Assembly: GCA_031555315.1 (NCBI GenBank)
Contig: JAVBUO010000007.1
Location: forward strand, 32,835 to 96,834
Reading direction: 5' to 3'
DNA from: JAVBJV01 sp031555315
GTDB taxonomy: Bacteria > Pseudomonadota > Alphaproteobacteria > Acetobacterales > Acetobacteraceae
Length of the DNA stretch: 64,000 nucleotides
Positions 7,855 to 16,763 of this stretch are shown in pieces. The notes below the pieces were generated by a model. It did no database searches. It saw nothing but the letters and a program-made list of their open reading frames with translations, and had not been told where the DNA came from. The position numbers were made by a program, and so were the translations under genes. Positions within the stretch are counted from its first letter, which is position 1. The number at the start of each line of letters is the position of its first letter.

Positions 7855-8595
7855 TCAGAACGGCAGGATGATATCGAGGATCTGCTGCCCGTAGCGCGGG
7901 GTCTGCACATCGGTCAGCTGGCCGCGTCCGCCGTAGCTGATCCGCGCTTCGGCCATGCGGTCGTGACGGACGGTGTTGTCCGACCCCACGTCCTGCGGAC
8001 GAATCACGCCCGAGACGATCAATTCGCGCAGTTCGGAATTGACACGCACTTCCTGACGCCCGGCGACGGCCAGATTGCCGTTCGGCAGCACCTGGGTGAT
8101 GACACCCGCCACGCGCAGGGTGACGGTTTCGTTGCGGCGGATCTGGCCTGTGCCAGCGGATCCTCCGGAAGAGCTGGCCGACACCAGGCTGCTGGGGTTC
8201 ACCGAGTTCGGCAGAATGTTTGTCAGACTGCTCTCAAGGCCCAGCATGTTGGGCAGCCCCATCGATTCTGTACCGTTGCGGGTGCGGGTGGATTCGTTCT
8301 TCATGTCGGCCGAATCGCCGATGTTCACCAGAACTGTCACGATATCGCCCACCTGCGCGGCGCGCTGATCGCGGAAGAACGCGCGCGAACCGGGGCGCCA
8401 CAGGGAATTCGACGTCGCGGCGACTTCCTGCGGGCGCGGCATCGGCATCGACACCGGACGCCAGGCGGGATCTTCGGTTGGGTTTGCCGTCGGGGTCATC
8501 GTCGGCGGACGGCCGACCTCGGACAGGCGGGTCAGAGCGCCGCATCCGGCGAGCGGGAGAATGGCCAACAGAAAAAGAACACGTTTCATCGACAT
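7855..8595 (-). CDS. flgH: Flagellar L-ring lipoprotein FlgH
   Basis: A protein of about 246 residues with a lipoprotein signal peptide ending in the lipobox LAGC (cysteine near residue 19). The mature part has FlgH blocks: GSRAFFRDQRAAQVGDIVTVLVNI, GNLAVAGRQEVRVNSELRELIVSGVIRPQDV, and the C-terminal YGGRGQLTDVQ with IILPF. It forms the outer-membrane L ring. The ATG at 8595 shares a base with the flgA stop (TGATG) and has AGGA upstream, so it is the likely start. Last gene of its operon. Confidence 0.95.
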   Translation of the reverse strand: MSMKRVLFLLAILPLAGCGALTRLSEVGRPPTMTPTANPTEDPAWRPVSMPMPRPQEVAATSNSLWRPGSRAFFRDQRAAQVGDIVTVLVNIGDSADMKNESTRTRNGTESMGLPNMLGLESSLTNILPNSVNPSSLVSASSSGGSAGTGQIRRNETVTLRVAGVITQVLPNGNLAVAGRQEVRVNSELRELIVSGVIRPQDVGSDNTVRHDRMAEARISYGGRGQLTDVQTPRYGQQILDIILPF

Positions 8596-9527
8596 CAAGG
8601 ATTTTCCTGGACTGAGTAGGGAGTATTCATGCGGGCCCGGCCCGGGCCGAGGACTTCCGCTTCGATTGTTTCGTGCGAGTTGGGGTTTTCGATCTGCACG
8701 GTTTCTCCGAGCGAGGCGGAGGTCAGCGCGCGGCCGCGCAACTGCAGGATCAGCCCGCCGTTCTGGATGGTCACGGTGACCGGCGTTCCCTTTTCGATGG
8801 TGGCGGGGCGGGCTGCGCTGGCCGTGGTGAACGGCTGGCCCGGCGAGATCGTGCGGCGCGTGGTCAGACCGACGGGCGGTTCGATGACGACGTCGGCCGG
8901 AAGGCGCGCCACGGGCAGGCGCGCCATGCGGATATCCGACGGTGCGATGGTGGTGCCGAGCGGCAGACGCCGTGTGGCGACCGGTACTTCCTGCGTGGCG
9001 ATCACGCGGCCCGACAAAGGCAGACGCTGTGGCTGCATGCCCTCGGCCATGACGTTCAGAACTGCGCCGAAACGTCCGCTGATCGGATCCTGGCTGATCT
9101 GTTCCAGCGACAGCGTGGGCAGGACGCCGGCCGGTACCGTCGGCAGCACGAAAGCGGACAGTTCGATATCGGTGTCGGCCGGGTCGTCGTTGGCGCGGGT
9201 CAGTGCGGGGCGCAGGGCGTCGATCACTTCGTCGCGGGTCAGCGGGCGGCCCGGGCGGTCGATGACCGTGCGTTCACTGCCGCTGGCCGGGTGCCAGTCG
9301 ATCCCGTGCAGCCGTGCGATATGTGCAAGCTGTTCCGCCCCGACCACGATCTGCGCGCCGGGGGCCGGCGCGGGGCCGACCAGATCGCCGGCGCGCGCGC
9401 CGGTGCCATCCCACAGATCGCCCACCCGTACCTGCCCGGATTCCAGCGTGGTGTGCGGACGCAGGGTCGGCACCGCCAGGGCGGGGGCCGTGCAGGCGAT
9501 GAGGGCGATGAGGGCGCGGCGGAGCAT
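8595..9527 (-). CDS. flgA: FlgA, P-ring assembly chaperone
   Basis: A 310-residue periplasmic protein with a signal peptide (MLRRALIALIACTAPALA). The C-terminal SAF domain runs from about residue 185, with VATRRLPLGTTIAPSDI and the typical end RGRALTSASLGETVQIEN and PNS. FlgA is a chaperone that helps FlgI polymerise into the P ring. It is longer than the enterobacterial form, as in other alphaproteobacteria. The ATG at 9527 follows the flgG stop by a single base, so it is preferred over the longer frame starting at 9566. Confidence 0.92.
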   Translation of the reverse strand: MLRRALIALIACTAPALAVPTLRPHTTLESGQVRVGDLWDGTGARAGDLVGPAPAPGAQIVVGAEQLAHIARLHGIDWHPASGSERTVIDRPGRPLTRDEVIDALRPALTRANDDPADTDIELSAFVLPTVPAGVLPTLSLEQISQDPISGRFGAVLNVMAEGMQPQRLPLSGRVIATQEVPVATRRLPLGTTIAPSDIRMARLPVARLPADVVIEPPVGLTTRRTISPGQPFTTASAARPATIEKGTPVTVTIQNGGLILQLRGRALTSASLGETVQIENPNSHETIEAEVLGPGRARMNTPYSVQENP

Positions 9528-9528
9528 G

Positions 9529-10314
9529 TTAGCGCAGCTTCGATATGGTCGAGAGCATTTCGTCACTGGTGCTGATCACGCGCGAGTTCATTTCATAGGC
9601 GCGCTGCGCGGTGATCAGGCTGGTGATCTCGGACACCACGTTGACGTTGGATGTTTCGAGGAACCCCTGCATCACGCTGCCGAAACCGGGACTGCCCGGA
9701 TTGCCGCTGATCGCCTGACCCGAGGCCGGTGTTTCCAGCAGCAGGTTGTCGCCGATGGCTTCCAGCCCGACGTCGTTGGCGAAAACCGCCAACTGGATCT
9801 GCCCGACATTCTGCGGCACGGTCTGGCCGTCGATCTTGGCGAGGACCTCGCCATTGGGGTTGATCGTCACGTCTGTGGCGTTGTTGGGAATGGTGATCCC
9901 GGGCTGCACGACGTAACCGTCGGCGGTAACCAGTGTGCCTTCAGGGGAAATGCCCAGCGTACCGTCGCGCGTATAGGCAGTGTCGCCGGACGGCAGGGTG
10001 ATCTGGAAGTATCCGTTGCCGCGGATGGCGATGTCGAAGCGGTTTTCCGTCTGCTGCAGGTTGCCCTGTTCGCTGATCCGGTAAACGGCTGCGGTGCGAA
10101 CGCCGAGCCCGACCTGCGCGCCCGAAGGAACGATGGTGCCGGTATCGGAGCTGGTGGACCCGACACGGCGCAGATTCTGATAGATCAGATCCTGGAATTC
10201 GGCGCGACGGCGCTTGTAGCCGGTCGTCGACATGTTCGCGATATTGTTCGAGATCACTTCCACGTTGGTCTGCTGAGCCAACATGCCGGTGCCGGCGATA
10301 TGAAGAGAGCGCAT
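9529..10314 (-). CDS. flgG: Flagellar distal rod protein FlgG
   Basis: A 261-residue FlgG of standard length. It starts MRSLHIAGTGMLAQQTNVEVISNNIANMSTTGYKRRRAEFQDL in sense, which contains the flagellar basal body rod N-terminal motif NNIANMSTTGYK (residues 24-35). The C-terminus has the matching heptad segment EITSLITAQRAYEMNSRVI. FlgG builds the distal rod that passes through the P and L rings. It lies 61 nt downstream of flgF and is coupled to flgA. Confidence 0.97.
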   Translation of the reverse strand: MRSLHIAGTGMLAQQTNVEVISNNIANMSTTGYKRRRAEFQDLIYQNLRRVGSTSSDTGTIVPSGAQVGLGVRTAAVYRISEQGNLQQTENRFDIAIRGNGYFQITLPSGDTAYTRDGTLGISPEGTLVTADGYVVQPGITIPNNATDVTINPNGEVLAKIDGQTVPQNVGQIQLAVFANDVGLEAIGDNLLLETPASGQAISGNPGSPGFGSVMQGFLETSNVNVVSEITSLITAQRAYEMNSRVISTSDEMLSTISKLR

Positions 10315-10375
10315 AAGTGTCTGTCCGTTTCTACAAGTCCGTTAGCGATATTCACTAAGCAAGATGCATGCCGGT

Positions 10376-11119
10376 TCAGCCGCGCCGGCGCAGGATTTTT
10401 TCCGCTATGCTCGAAAGGCGTTCGTTTTCCTTGTCGACGAACTGAACGGCCATTTCGAATTCGCGCTGTGCTTCGATCAGCTGGGTGATCTCGATGACCG
10501 GCTTCACGTTGCTTTCCTCGATCGCTCCCTGAATCAGCCGCGGGCGGTCGACCTGCACGGCTTCGGCGCCGTCTGCGCGGTAGTTGCGGCTGCCGTCGGC
10601 CCGCAGCATCATCAGGTTGTCGAAGGTGACGACGCGCAGTTTCCCGATATCGCCATTTTCGGTATTCACGGTGCCGTCAGGGGTAATGGTGATGTTGGCG
10701 GTGCCTTCGGGAATGGTGATCGGCTGCCCGCTGACGCCGAGGACCGGATTTCCGTCGACGTCGACGATCTGGCGGTCCTGATTCAACGAGAAATGGCCGG
10801 CCCGGGTGTAGCGTTCTCCGCTCGGTGTATCGATGGCGAAGAAATCGTTGCCGGTAATCGCGATATCGAGTGAGTTTCCGGTCTGCACGATGGGGCCGGA
10901 TTCCGTATCGCGGTATGTTGCGCGGTCCTGTACGTACTGAAGCGGACGATCGCCGCGCGGTGCGGATGTGTTGTTCTGCGGCACGAGGTAGTCCGAGAAC
11001 AGCATTCTTTCGGCGCGATAGGCGGGCGTGTTCATGTTTGCGATGTTATTGGCGCGCACATCGGTAGCGCGCTGCTGCGCCACAACGCGTGAAAGAGCGA
11101 TCGTTAAAGAGTTTTCCAT
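10376..11119 (-). CDS. flgF: Flagellar proximal rod protein FlgF
   Basis: A 247-residue FlgF. The N-terminal rod motif is RANNIANMNTPAYRAERM (residues 22-39), the central LSID region reads GNSLDIAITGNDFFAID, and the C-terminal segment is EITQLIEAQREFEMAVQFVD. It forms part of the proximal rod. It is the first gene of the flgF-flgG-flgA-flgH unit and is divergent from fliL, as in Caulobacter-type genomes. Confidence 0.96.
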   Translation of the reverse strand: MENSLTIALSRVVAQQRATDVRANNIANMNTPAYRAERMLFSDYLVPQNNTSAPRGDRPLQYVQDRATYRDTESGPIVQTGNSLDIAITGNDFFAIDTPSGERYTRAGHFSLNQDRQIVDVDGNPVLGVSGQPITIPEGTANITITPDGTVNTENGDIGKLRVVTFDNLMMLRADGSRNYRADGAEAVQVDRPRLIQGAIEESNVKPVIEITQLIEAQREFEMAVQFVDKENERLSSIAEKILRRRG

Positions 11120-11317
11120 CGCAGGTTGCCTTCAGGTTCGACGGGGCCGAAACAGAGGAAACCATGCCTCGGATGTATTAAGATCTGGTGGATTTTTCCG
11201 GGGAAGCAAAATTTGCCTAGCTGCCGGGAACCGGGAAAGCAGCTGTTAATGTTCCGCGTGTATTGCAGAACGATACGCCGGAGCTTCCGGCAAGGCCGTT
11301 AGCAAAAGGCAAAATAC
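11120..11317. promoter_or_regulatory. Divergent flgF/fliL control region
   Basis: This 198-bp gap separates divergent flagellar operons and should hold both promoters. No sigma54-type GG-N10-GC element or clear sigma70 pair was found on either strand by eye. Nothing else is recognised in it. Confidence 0.35.
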
Positions 11318-11824
11318 ATGAGCGAGGCAGCGGAAACCGAAACAGCGGAAGGCGCTCCTGCCGAAGTTGCCGCCAGTGGCGGCAAAGGCAGAAAGAAACT
11401 GTTGATTCTGATCAGCAGTGTCGCGCTGCTGTCGGTGATCGGTGCCGGCGCCTGGTTCAGCGGCTTGCTGCCGTTCTTCCAGAAAGCCGAACCGGTTGCG
11501 GCGGTGTCTGCGCCGGCTGCGTTGCCGGTGTTCGTCGATCTTCCGGAAGTCATCGTCAATCTAAATGCCGGCGGCCGGCGCGCGACATTCCTGAAGATGA
11601 CCATGAAGCTTGAACTGGCGGCCGAGGATCAGGCCGCCGTACAGGCGTTGCTGCCGCGTGTGATGGATCTTGTGCAGACGTATCTGCGCGAGCTTCGCCC
11701 CGATGAATTGCGCGGGTCGATGGGAACGCACCGCCTGCGCGAGGAGCTTCTGTCGCGCATCAACATCGCGGTTGCACCTGCGCGCGTGCGCGATGTCCTG
11801 TTCGTGGAAATGCTTGTTCAGTAG
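11318..11824 (+). CDS. fliL: Flagellar basal body-associated protein FliL
   Basis: A 168-residue single-pass inner-membrane protein. An acidic, alanine-rich cytoplasmic tail is followed by a membrane helix at about residues 28-50 and a periplasmic FliL domain beginning VFVDLPEVIVNLNAGGRRATFLKMTM. The C-terminus, VRDVLFVEMLVQ, is typical. FliL associates with stator units and supports torque and motor stability. It leads the plus-strand unit. In related genomes fliM normally follows fliL, but here the DUF6468 gene begins 11 nt after the stop. Confidence 0.92.
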   Translation: MSEAAETETAEGAPAEVAASGGKGRKKLLILISSVALLSVIGAGAWFSGLLPFFQKAEPVAAVSAPAALPVFVDLPEVIVNLNAGGRRATFLKMTMKLELAAEDQAAVQALLPRVMDLVQTYLRELRPDELRGSMGTHRLREELLSRINIAVAPARVRDVLFVEMLVQ

Positions 11825-11835
11825 GGCGCACCAAA

Positions 11836-12411
11836 ATGGAATCCATCACCTGGATTATCGAAATAGCCGTTACCGCACTGCTGATTGTGGCCTTGTGGCG
11901 GGCAGCGCGGCTCGAGCGCGCGCTTTCGGTCCTGCGTCAGGATCGTTCGGCCCTCGAAGCTGCCGTCATGGCGTTCCAGGACAGCGCGGGCCTGGCCGAA
12001 GAAGGGGCGCGAAAACTGCGTAAAGCCGCGGATGACGCCGATGCCGGTCTCGTCGCGCGCCTGAAGATCGTCGACACGATGCATACGGAGCTGACATACT
12101 TGAGCGAACGCGGCGACGCACTGGCGGCGCAGCTCGAGGGGCTGATCCGTGCGTCGCGGCCGGCAATTGCGGCGTTTGATGAAGCGAACCGCGCCCGCAC
12201 GGCGCTCGATGAAACAAATCGCGTGCGTTCTGCCGCAAGTGCGCCTGTTGCTCCCACGTTCACTACGGCACCGGTTTTTGCCGCACCGCCCGCGCCGCCA
12301 TCGCCCAAGCCGGCGGCACGGCGCGATGAAGAACACGCGGCACCGCCACGCTTTGCCGCGACCAGAGAACGTGAACTCGAAATCCTGCGTGCATTGGGCC
12401 TGTCGAAATGA
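11836..12411 (+). CDS. DUF6468-type flagellar-locus membrane protein
   Basis: A 191-residue protein with one N-terminal membrane helix (residues 5-22) and a coiled-coil cytoplasmic or periplasmic region up to about residue 120. A proline/alanine linker then leads to a short conserved C-terminal helix (ERELEILRALGLSK). It fits the DUF6468 family, known from flagellar gene clusters of alphaproteobacteria between fliM and motE. Function is unknown; the coiled-coil with a membrane anchor suggests a structural or chaperone role at the motor. It overlaps motE by 4 nt. Confidence 0.7.
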   Translation: MESITWIIEIAVTALLIVALWRAARLERALSVLRQDRSALEAAVMAFQDSAGLAEEGARKLRKAADDADAGLVARLKIVDTMHTELTYLSERGDALAAQLEGLIRASRPAIAAFDEANRARTALDETNRVRSAASAPVAPTFTTAPVFAAPPAPPSPKPAARRDEEHAAPPRFAATRERELEILRALGLSK

Positions 12412-13106
12412 AGCCATCAGCAAAAACCTCAAAACCCGGCAAGACGATGAAGGCCGAAAAAACCAGGATGCGCCGGTCGCATATACTGCCGGTGGCCATT
12501 GCCGGGCTCTTGACGCTGATCGTCGCCAAGGGGGTCGAGGTAACGCGCATTTTCCCTGCACAACAGTTACGGACCGGGGTTGCGCTGGCATCCGCATCCA
12601 CGCCGGCGCCGGCTGGCGCCACACCGGCCCCGGCACCGGCGGCGCCTCCATCCGCGCCGGCTGTGCCGACACCGCCGCCTGCGTCGCCAACCACGGCATC
12701 GCAGGATCCGGAATTACTCGAAGACCTGCGGGCGCGCCGTCTGCAGTTGGACCAGCGTGAGCAGGAGATCGCCGCGAAAGAGGCCGTTCTGTCCGCCATG
12801 GAACGGCGCATCACGGAACGTGTGGCCGAGCTCGATGCCTTGCGCCAGCGCCTCGAACAGGCGCAGCAGGTTGCGCAGCGGCGCGATGAACAGGCGTGGA
12901 GCGGACTGGTCAAAACGTACGAGGCGATGCGTCCGCGCGATGCGGCGAACATTTTCAACGAACTCGACATGTCGGTTCTGGTCGAGGTGTTGGACCGGAT
13001 GAAGGAAACGCGTGCGGCGCCGGTTCTGGCCGTCATGCAGCCTGAACGCGCCCGTCAGGCGACGATGGAACTTGCACGCCGGCGGACATCTGCGTCCGTG
13101 CGCTGA
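12408..13106 (+). CDS. motE: MotE-like flagellar motor chaperone (MgtE N-domain)
   Basis: A 232-residue protein. A membrane helix near residues 22-42 is followed by a Pro/Ala linker, a strongly heptad coiled-coil (residues 100-155, rich in R, E, L and Q) and a C-terminal MgtE intracellular N-like domain containing YEAMRPRDAANIFNELDMSVLVEVLDRMKE. This layout is that of MotE, a periplasmic chaperone that stabilises MotC for the flagellar motor, described in Rhizobium. Overlap with the DUF6468 gene and position in the flagellar unit support the call; MotC is not in the window. Confidence 0.75.
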   Translation: MKPSAKTSKPGKTMKAEKTRMRRSHILPVAIAGLLTLIVAKGVEVTRIFPAQQLRTGVALASASTPAPAGATPAPAPAAPPSAPAVPTPPPASPTTASQDPELLEDLRARRLQLDQREQEIAAKEAVLSAMERRITERVAELDALRQRLEQAQQVAQRRDEQAWSGLVKTYEAMRPRDAANIFNELDMSVLVEVLDRMKETRAAPVLAVMQPERARQATMELARRRTSASVR

Positions 13107-13119
13107 TCGGGGGTGCGGA

Positions 13120-16100
13120 ATGCGCCTGTTACGGCTTTATGGTTTCGTCCTGACGGGAATGCTCGGGTGCATAGCGGCGGCTTTTGCCCAGCCGCAGCCG
13201 GGGCAGCCGCCGGCTGCGCAGGTGCAGGCCGCGCCGTCCGTGCCGCCACGGGTGCGCGCCGGCAGCCATAGCGGTTTTGGGCGGCTGGTCTTCGACTGGC
13301 CGCAGATGACCGAATATCAGATCACCGAATCCTCCGGCCGTGTGCTGATCGAGTTCGGTGTCGATGCGCTCATTCCATCGCTGCGCGGGCGCGGCCTGCC
13401 GCGCAATGTGCGTTCGGTGGCCGGTGGGGCGGGGACGGCCGCCATCACGCTGGCACCGGGGGCATCTTTCCGGCATTACCGGCTTGGCAATCGCATTGTG
13501 ATCGATATTTCCGATCCTGTTTCCCAAGCGCCGGAAGGAAGACGTGCGGCGCGGACAAACGACCGTGCCGCAGCAGGCGTTGCACAGGAAGGAAATAACG
13601 CCATCGCGCAGGCAGACGCCGCGGCATCGTCCTCTGCGCGAACAACGTCCGCGCCGTCGGCGCCTGCGTCACCCACCACCGCGTCGCCGGAAACGGCATT
13701 ATCGTCTTCCACACCGGACGCGCCCGTACCGTCGGCCTCTGCGCCACCCACTGCCGCGCCGCCGGAAACGGCATTACCATCTTCCGCACCGGCCGCGCCC
13801 GCGCCGCCGGCCTCTGCGCCACCCGCAGCTGCGCCGCCGGAAACCGCGCCATCGCCTTCCACACCGGGCGCGTCCGTGCCGTCGGCTTCTGCGCCACCCA
13901 CTGCTGCGCCGTCGGAAACCGCGCCATCGCCCTCCACACCGACCGCGCCGACATCTTTGGCGCCATCGTTGCCGGCCGCCGCGTCGGCAGATGCTGCGAC
14001 ATCGCCTGCTGCGCAAACCGCGCCCGCCACATCACCGGCAGCCGCGCCGATGGAAACAGTGTCGTCACCATCCACACCGACAGCGTCGCCGCCAGCGCCG
14101 CCCGCCGTCACACCGGCGGAAACCGCACCATCGACGTCGGCGCAGACGACGCCTGTACCTTTAGCCCCAACGCCGCCAGCCGTTGCGCCGCCAGAAGCCG
14201 CATCCTCACAAGGCGCGCCCACACCATCGACTGAGCCGCCTGCGTCTGTCGCGCGGACGGAACCGGCGCCAACTCCCGCCGCGGAGGCATCGCCTGTGCC
14301 GCGGACGATGCGTTCACCGTCATCCGCGCCATCGCAGGAAACCCCGCCGCGCCAGTCCGCAACGTTGCCCCCGCCCTTGATCGTCAAGGCGGAGGACGAC
14401 GGCGGCGCTGCCGTGTTTGAACGTGGTGGTGCATATTGGCTGGTATTTCCCGGCGGACGTCTGGATACCCCGGCAGCTTTGCCGCCGGGGGGGACGGTGC
14501 AAAACACGGGCGATACGCTGACCATCCGTCTGCCGCTTGGCAATTCTGGCGCTCCGAATATTTTGCGCACCCAGGCCGGATGGCGGATAGGCGGGACCGG
14601 GAACGCCCCAGCGCTGGCCGTTGCGCCACAGATCGATGTCCCCAGCGGCCGGTTGAACATTCCCGCTGTCGGTGCAAGTCGCGTCGTTGTGGTGGCCGAC
14701 CCTGAAACGGGGGGAAACCTGTTGGTCGGGACGCTGCGGAACGCCGCCTCGGGCATATCGCTGCGGCGCGATTTCGCTCAGTTCTCGGTGCTGCCTTCGG
14801 CGCGCGGTGTCGTGGTGCTGGCGCTGTCGGACAATGTATCGATGCGGGTCGGCGGCAACGGCTTCGTGATCGGACCCGCCATGCCGGGCGACAATCGGCT
14901 GGCTCTGTCGCCCGAGGCCGAAGTCCCGGACGAGATTGCCGAAGCGACGCGCGTGATGGATCTGCCCCATGGCGAACTGGATGGATTGCTGGCGCAGTTG
15001 AAGAACCACCTCGCGGAGGCGGCGTCTGTTCCGCCGCTGGCCCGCGGGTCTTCGCGGCTGAATACGGCGCGCACGCTGCTTTCGCTGGGTCTGGGGGTGG
15101 AAGCGCAGGCGGTGATGCGGCTGCTGGCGTCCGAAGATCCGCATCTGGCGCAGACGCAGGAGGCACGGCTGATGTCCTCTGTCGCAGCCGTTCTGGCCGA
15201 TCGCGTCGAGGACGCGGACGACCTGACCAAACCGGGGCTGGGGACAAGTGATGAAGTTGCCCTGTGGCAATCCTTGCGCGCCCTGCGGCTGGGTCAGAAA
15301 CCGGCGGATGTCGCAACCGCCCTGCAGGCGGGAGCGCCGGTCATCCTGGCCTATCCGGATAACCTGCGCCGCCGTCTGGCGCCCGTCGTGGTCGAGGCGC
15401 TGATCGACGCAGGGCAACAGCCGCTGGCCCATAAGCTGCTGAGCAATATGCGGAACATGCCGGAACTGGGGCTGGCGCGGGCGATGGAAATGGAAGCCAC
15501 GGGGGACATCGCCGGGGCTATGGCGGCGTACGACGCGCTGGTGCTGGGACGCGACCGGCTGAACAGCGTGCGGGCCTGGCGGCGTCTGGTGGAGCTGCGC
15601 CTGACATCGCGTGAAATTGGCCCGCGCGAGGCGGCCGACCAGCTCGAGATGCGGCTGGCCGCATGGCGCGGCGACGCCATCGAGCGCGACATCCGCGAGC
15701 GCATCGCCGAACTTCGCAGCCAGGCGGGTAATTTTCCGGCGGCGATCGCGATGCTGCGCGAAGCGATCGATGCATTTCCGGATGACGCGGCGATGCTGCG
15801 CGGCAAGCTGACGGCGGTGATGACGGCGATGGCTGCCGACGGGCAGGCCGACAGGATTCCGCCGATGGTGTTCGTCTCGACCATGGAGCGCAATGCCGAT
15901 GCCCTGCCCAGCGGCGAAGCCGGAACCCGGCTGGCCAATATACTGGCGGACAAGCTGATTGCACTCGATCTGCCGGCGCGTGCCGCCGCCGTGCTGGACC
16001 AGATCATGCAGGGCAGCACCGACTCCGTCGAACGTGCGCGTCTGGGGGTCCGTCTGGCCGAGATCCAGATTCACGAGGGTGACGGTGCGGCAGCGCTGGC

Positions 16101-16605
16101 CGCGCTGGCCAAATCCGTTCCTCCGGCAGGGGTAAGTTTGCCGGAAGAGCTGCAGCAGACCCGGGCGCTGGCTTCGGCCAAGGCGGAACTGGCACGTGGC
16201 AACAGAGAGCGGGCGCTCGTCCTGCTGGCCGAACTGGGCGGGGATGCGGCGGACTCGTTGCGGGCGACCACCCTGGCGCAGATGGGCAACTGGAAGGAAG
16301 CCGGCGAAGTGCTGGCCGGGCTGGCGGCACGCACCATTCCGGCGTCCGGCACGCTGGATGAAAACGCCCGCCGCTTGCTGCTGCGCCAGGCGGTTGCGGC
16401 GGCGATGGCGGGTGATTCGGCTACGCTGCAGCAGTTGCGGGATCAGAATGGTTCGCGTTTTGCCGATGGCCCGCTGAGCGACATATTCCACGTGCTGACG
16501 GCAAAGGACATCAATTCTCTGGCGGACCTGCCGCGTCTGGCGCGGGAGATCGAGCTGGCGCGGGCCGCGCCGGACGCGCTGGGGGGCCTGCTGCAGCGGC
16601 CCTGA
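13120..16605 (+). CDS. Large secreted AMIN-like/TPR-like protein of the flagellar unit
   Basis: A protein of 1161 residues, not assigned to a named protein. It opens with a signal peptide (MRLLRLYGFVLTGMLGCIAAAFAQ). Residues about 45-140 form an AMIN-like beta domain (GFGRLVFDWPQ, then IEFGVDALIPSLRGRGLPRN, ending RIVIDISD). Residues 140-420 are a low-complexity Ala/Pro/Ser/Thr linker with 25-residue repeats. From about residue 600 the chain is helical and repeat-like, resembling TPR arrays (for example MEATGDIAGAMAAYDALV). AMIN domains often bind peptidoglycan or localise periplasmic proteins. It starts 13 nt after motE, so a role in anchoring the motor or scaffolding in the periplasm is a reasonable inference. 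The start at 13120 is chosen for the signal peptide. Confidence 0.75.
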   Translation: MRLLRLYGFVLTGMLGCIAAAFAQPQPGQPPAAQVQAAPSVPPRVRAGSHSGFGRLVFDWPQMTEYQITESSGRVLIEFGVDALIPSLRGRGLPRNVRSVAGGAGTAAITLAPGASFRHYRLGNRIVIDISDPVSQAPEGRRAARTNDRAAAGVAQEGNNAIAQADAAASSSARTTSAPSAPASPTTASPETALSSSTPDAPVPSASAPPTAAPPETALPSSAPAAPAPPASAPPAAAPPETAPSPSTPGASVPSASAPPTAAPSETAPSPSTPTAPTSLAPSLPAAASADAATSPAAQTAPATSPAAAPMETVSSPSTPTASPPAPPAVTPAETAPSTSAQTTPVPLAPTPPAVAPPEAASSQGAPTPSTEPPASVARTEPAPTPAAEASPVPRTMRSPSSAPSQETPPRQSATLPPPLIVKAEDDGGAAVFERGGAYWLVFPGGRLDTPAALPPGGTVQNTGDTLTIRLPLGNSGAPNILRTQAGWRIGGTGNAPALAVAPQIDVPSGRLNIPAVGASRVVVVADPETGGNLLVGTLRNAASGISLRRDFAQFSVLPSARGVVVLALSDNVSMRVGGNGFVIGPAMPGDNRLALSPEAEVPDEIAEATRVMDLPHGELDGLLAQLKNHLAEAASVPPLARGSSRLNTARTLLSLGLGVEAQAVMRLLASEDPHLAQTQEARLMSSVAAVLADRVEDADDLTKPGLGTSDEVALWQSLRALRLGQKPADVATALQAGAPVILAYPDNLRRRLAPVVVEALIDAGQQPLAHKLLSNMRNMPELGLARAMEMEATGDIAGAMAAYDALVLGRDRLNSVRAWRRLVELRLTSREIGPREAADQLEMRLAAWRGDAIERDIRERIAELRSQAGNFPAAIAMLREAIDAFPDDAAMLRGKLTAVMTAMAADGQADRIPPMVFVSTMERNADALPSGEAGTRLANILADKLIALDLPARAAAVLDQIMQGSTDSVERARLGVRLAEIQIHEGDGAAALAALAKSVPPAGVSLPEELQQTRALASAKAELARGNRERALVLLAELGGDAADSLRATTLAQMGNWKEAGEVLAGLAARTIPASGTLDENARRLLLRQAVAAAMAGDSATLQQLRDQNGSRFADGPLSDIFHVLTAKDINSLADLPRLAREIELARAAPDALGGLLQRP
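13690..13914. repeat. 75-bp tandem repeat, three imperfect copies
   Basis: Three in-frame 25-residue units, each starting ETA and continuing through SAPP-type runs to AAPP or AAPS, lie in the low-complexity linker of the large secreted protein. A fourth partial unit follows. The pattern is a Pro/Ala spacer that can vary in length. Confidence 0.75.
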
Positions 16606-16763
16606 AAAGGGCGGTATGGTGTGGTTTTCGGGTGGCGTGGAATTTATTTTTTACGGTAATGCGGAATTCCTCTTGCAAGGGGGGGGAAGGCGCAGCATTT
16701 TCCGCGCCATTGGCCACGGGGCATCTGCCCGAAGGCCGTCTACTGGTTTGACAGGGGGACGCG

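Noticed and set aside
14320..16491. A 723-residue open frame on the minus strand
   Set aside because: It is antisense to the large secreted protein, has low-complexity His/Arg/Gln-rich content and no family features. It is a shadow frame typical of GC-rich DNA.
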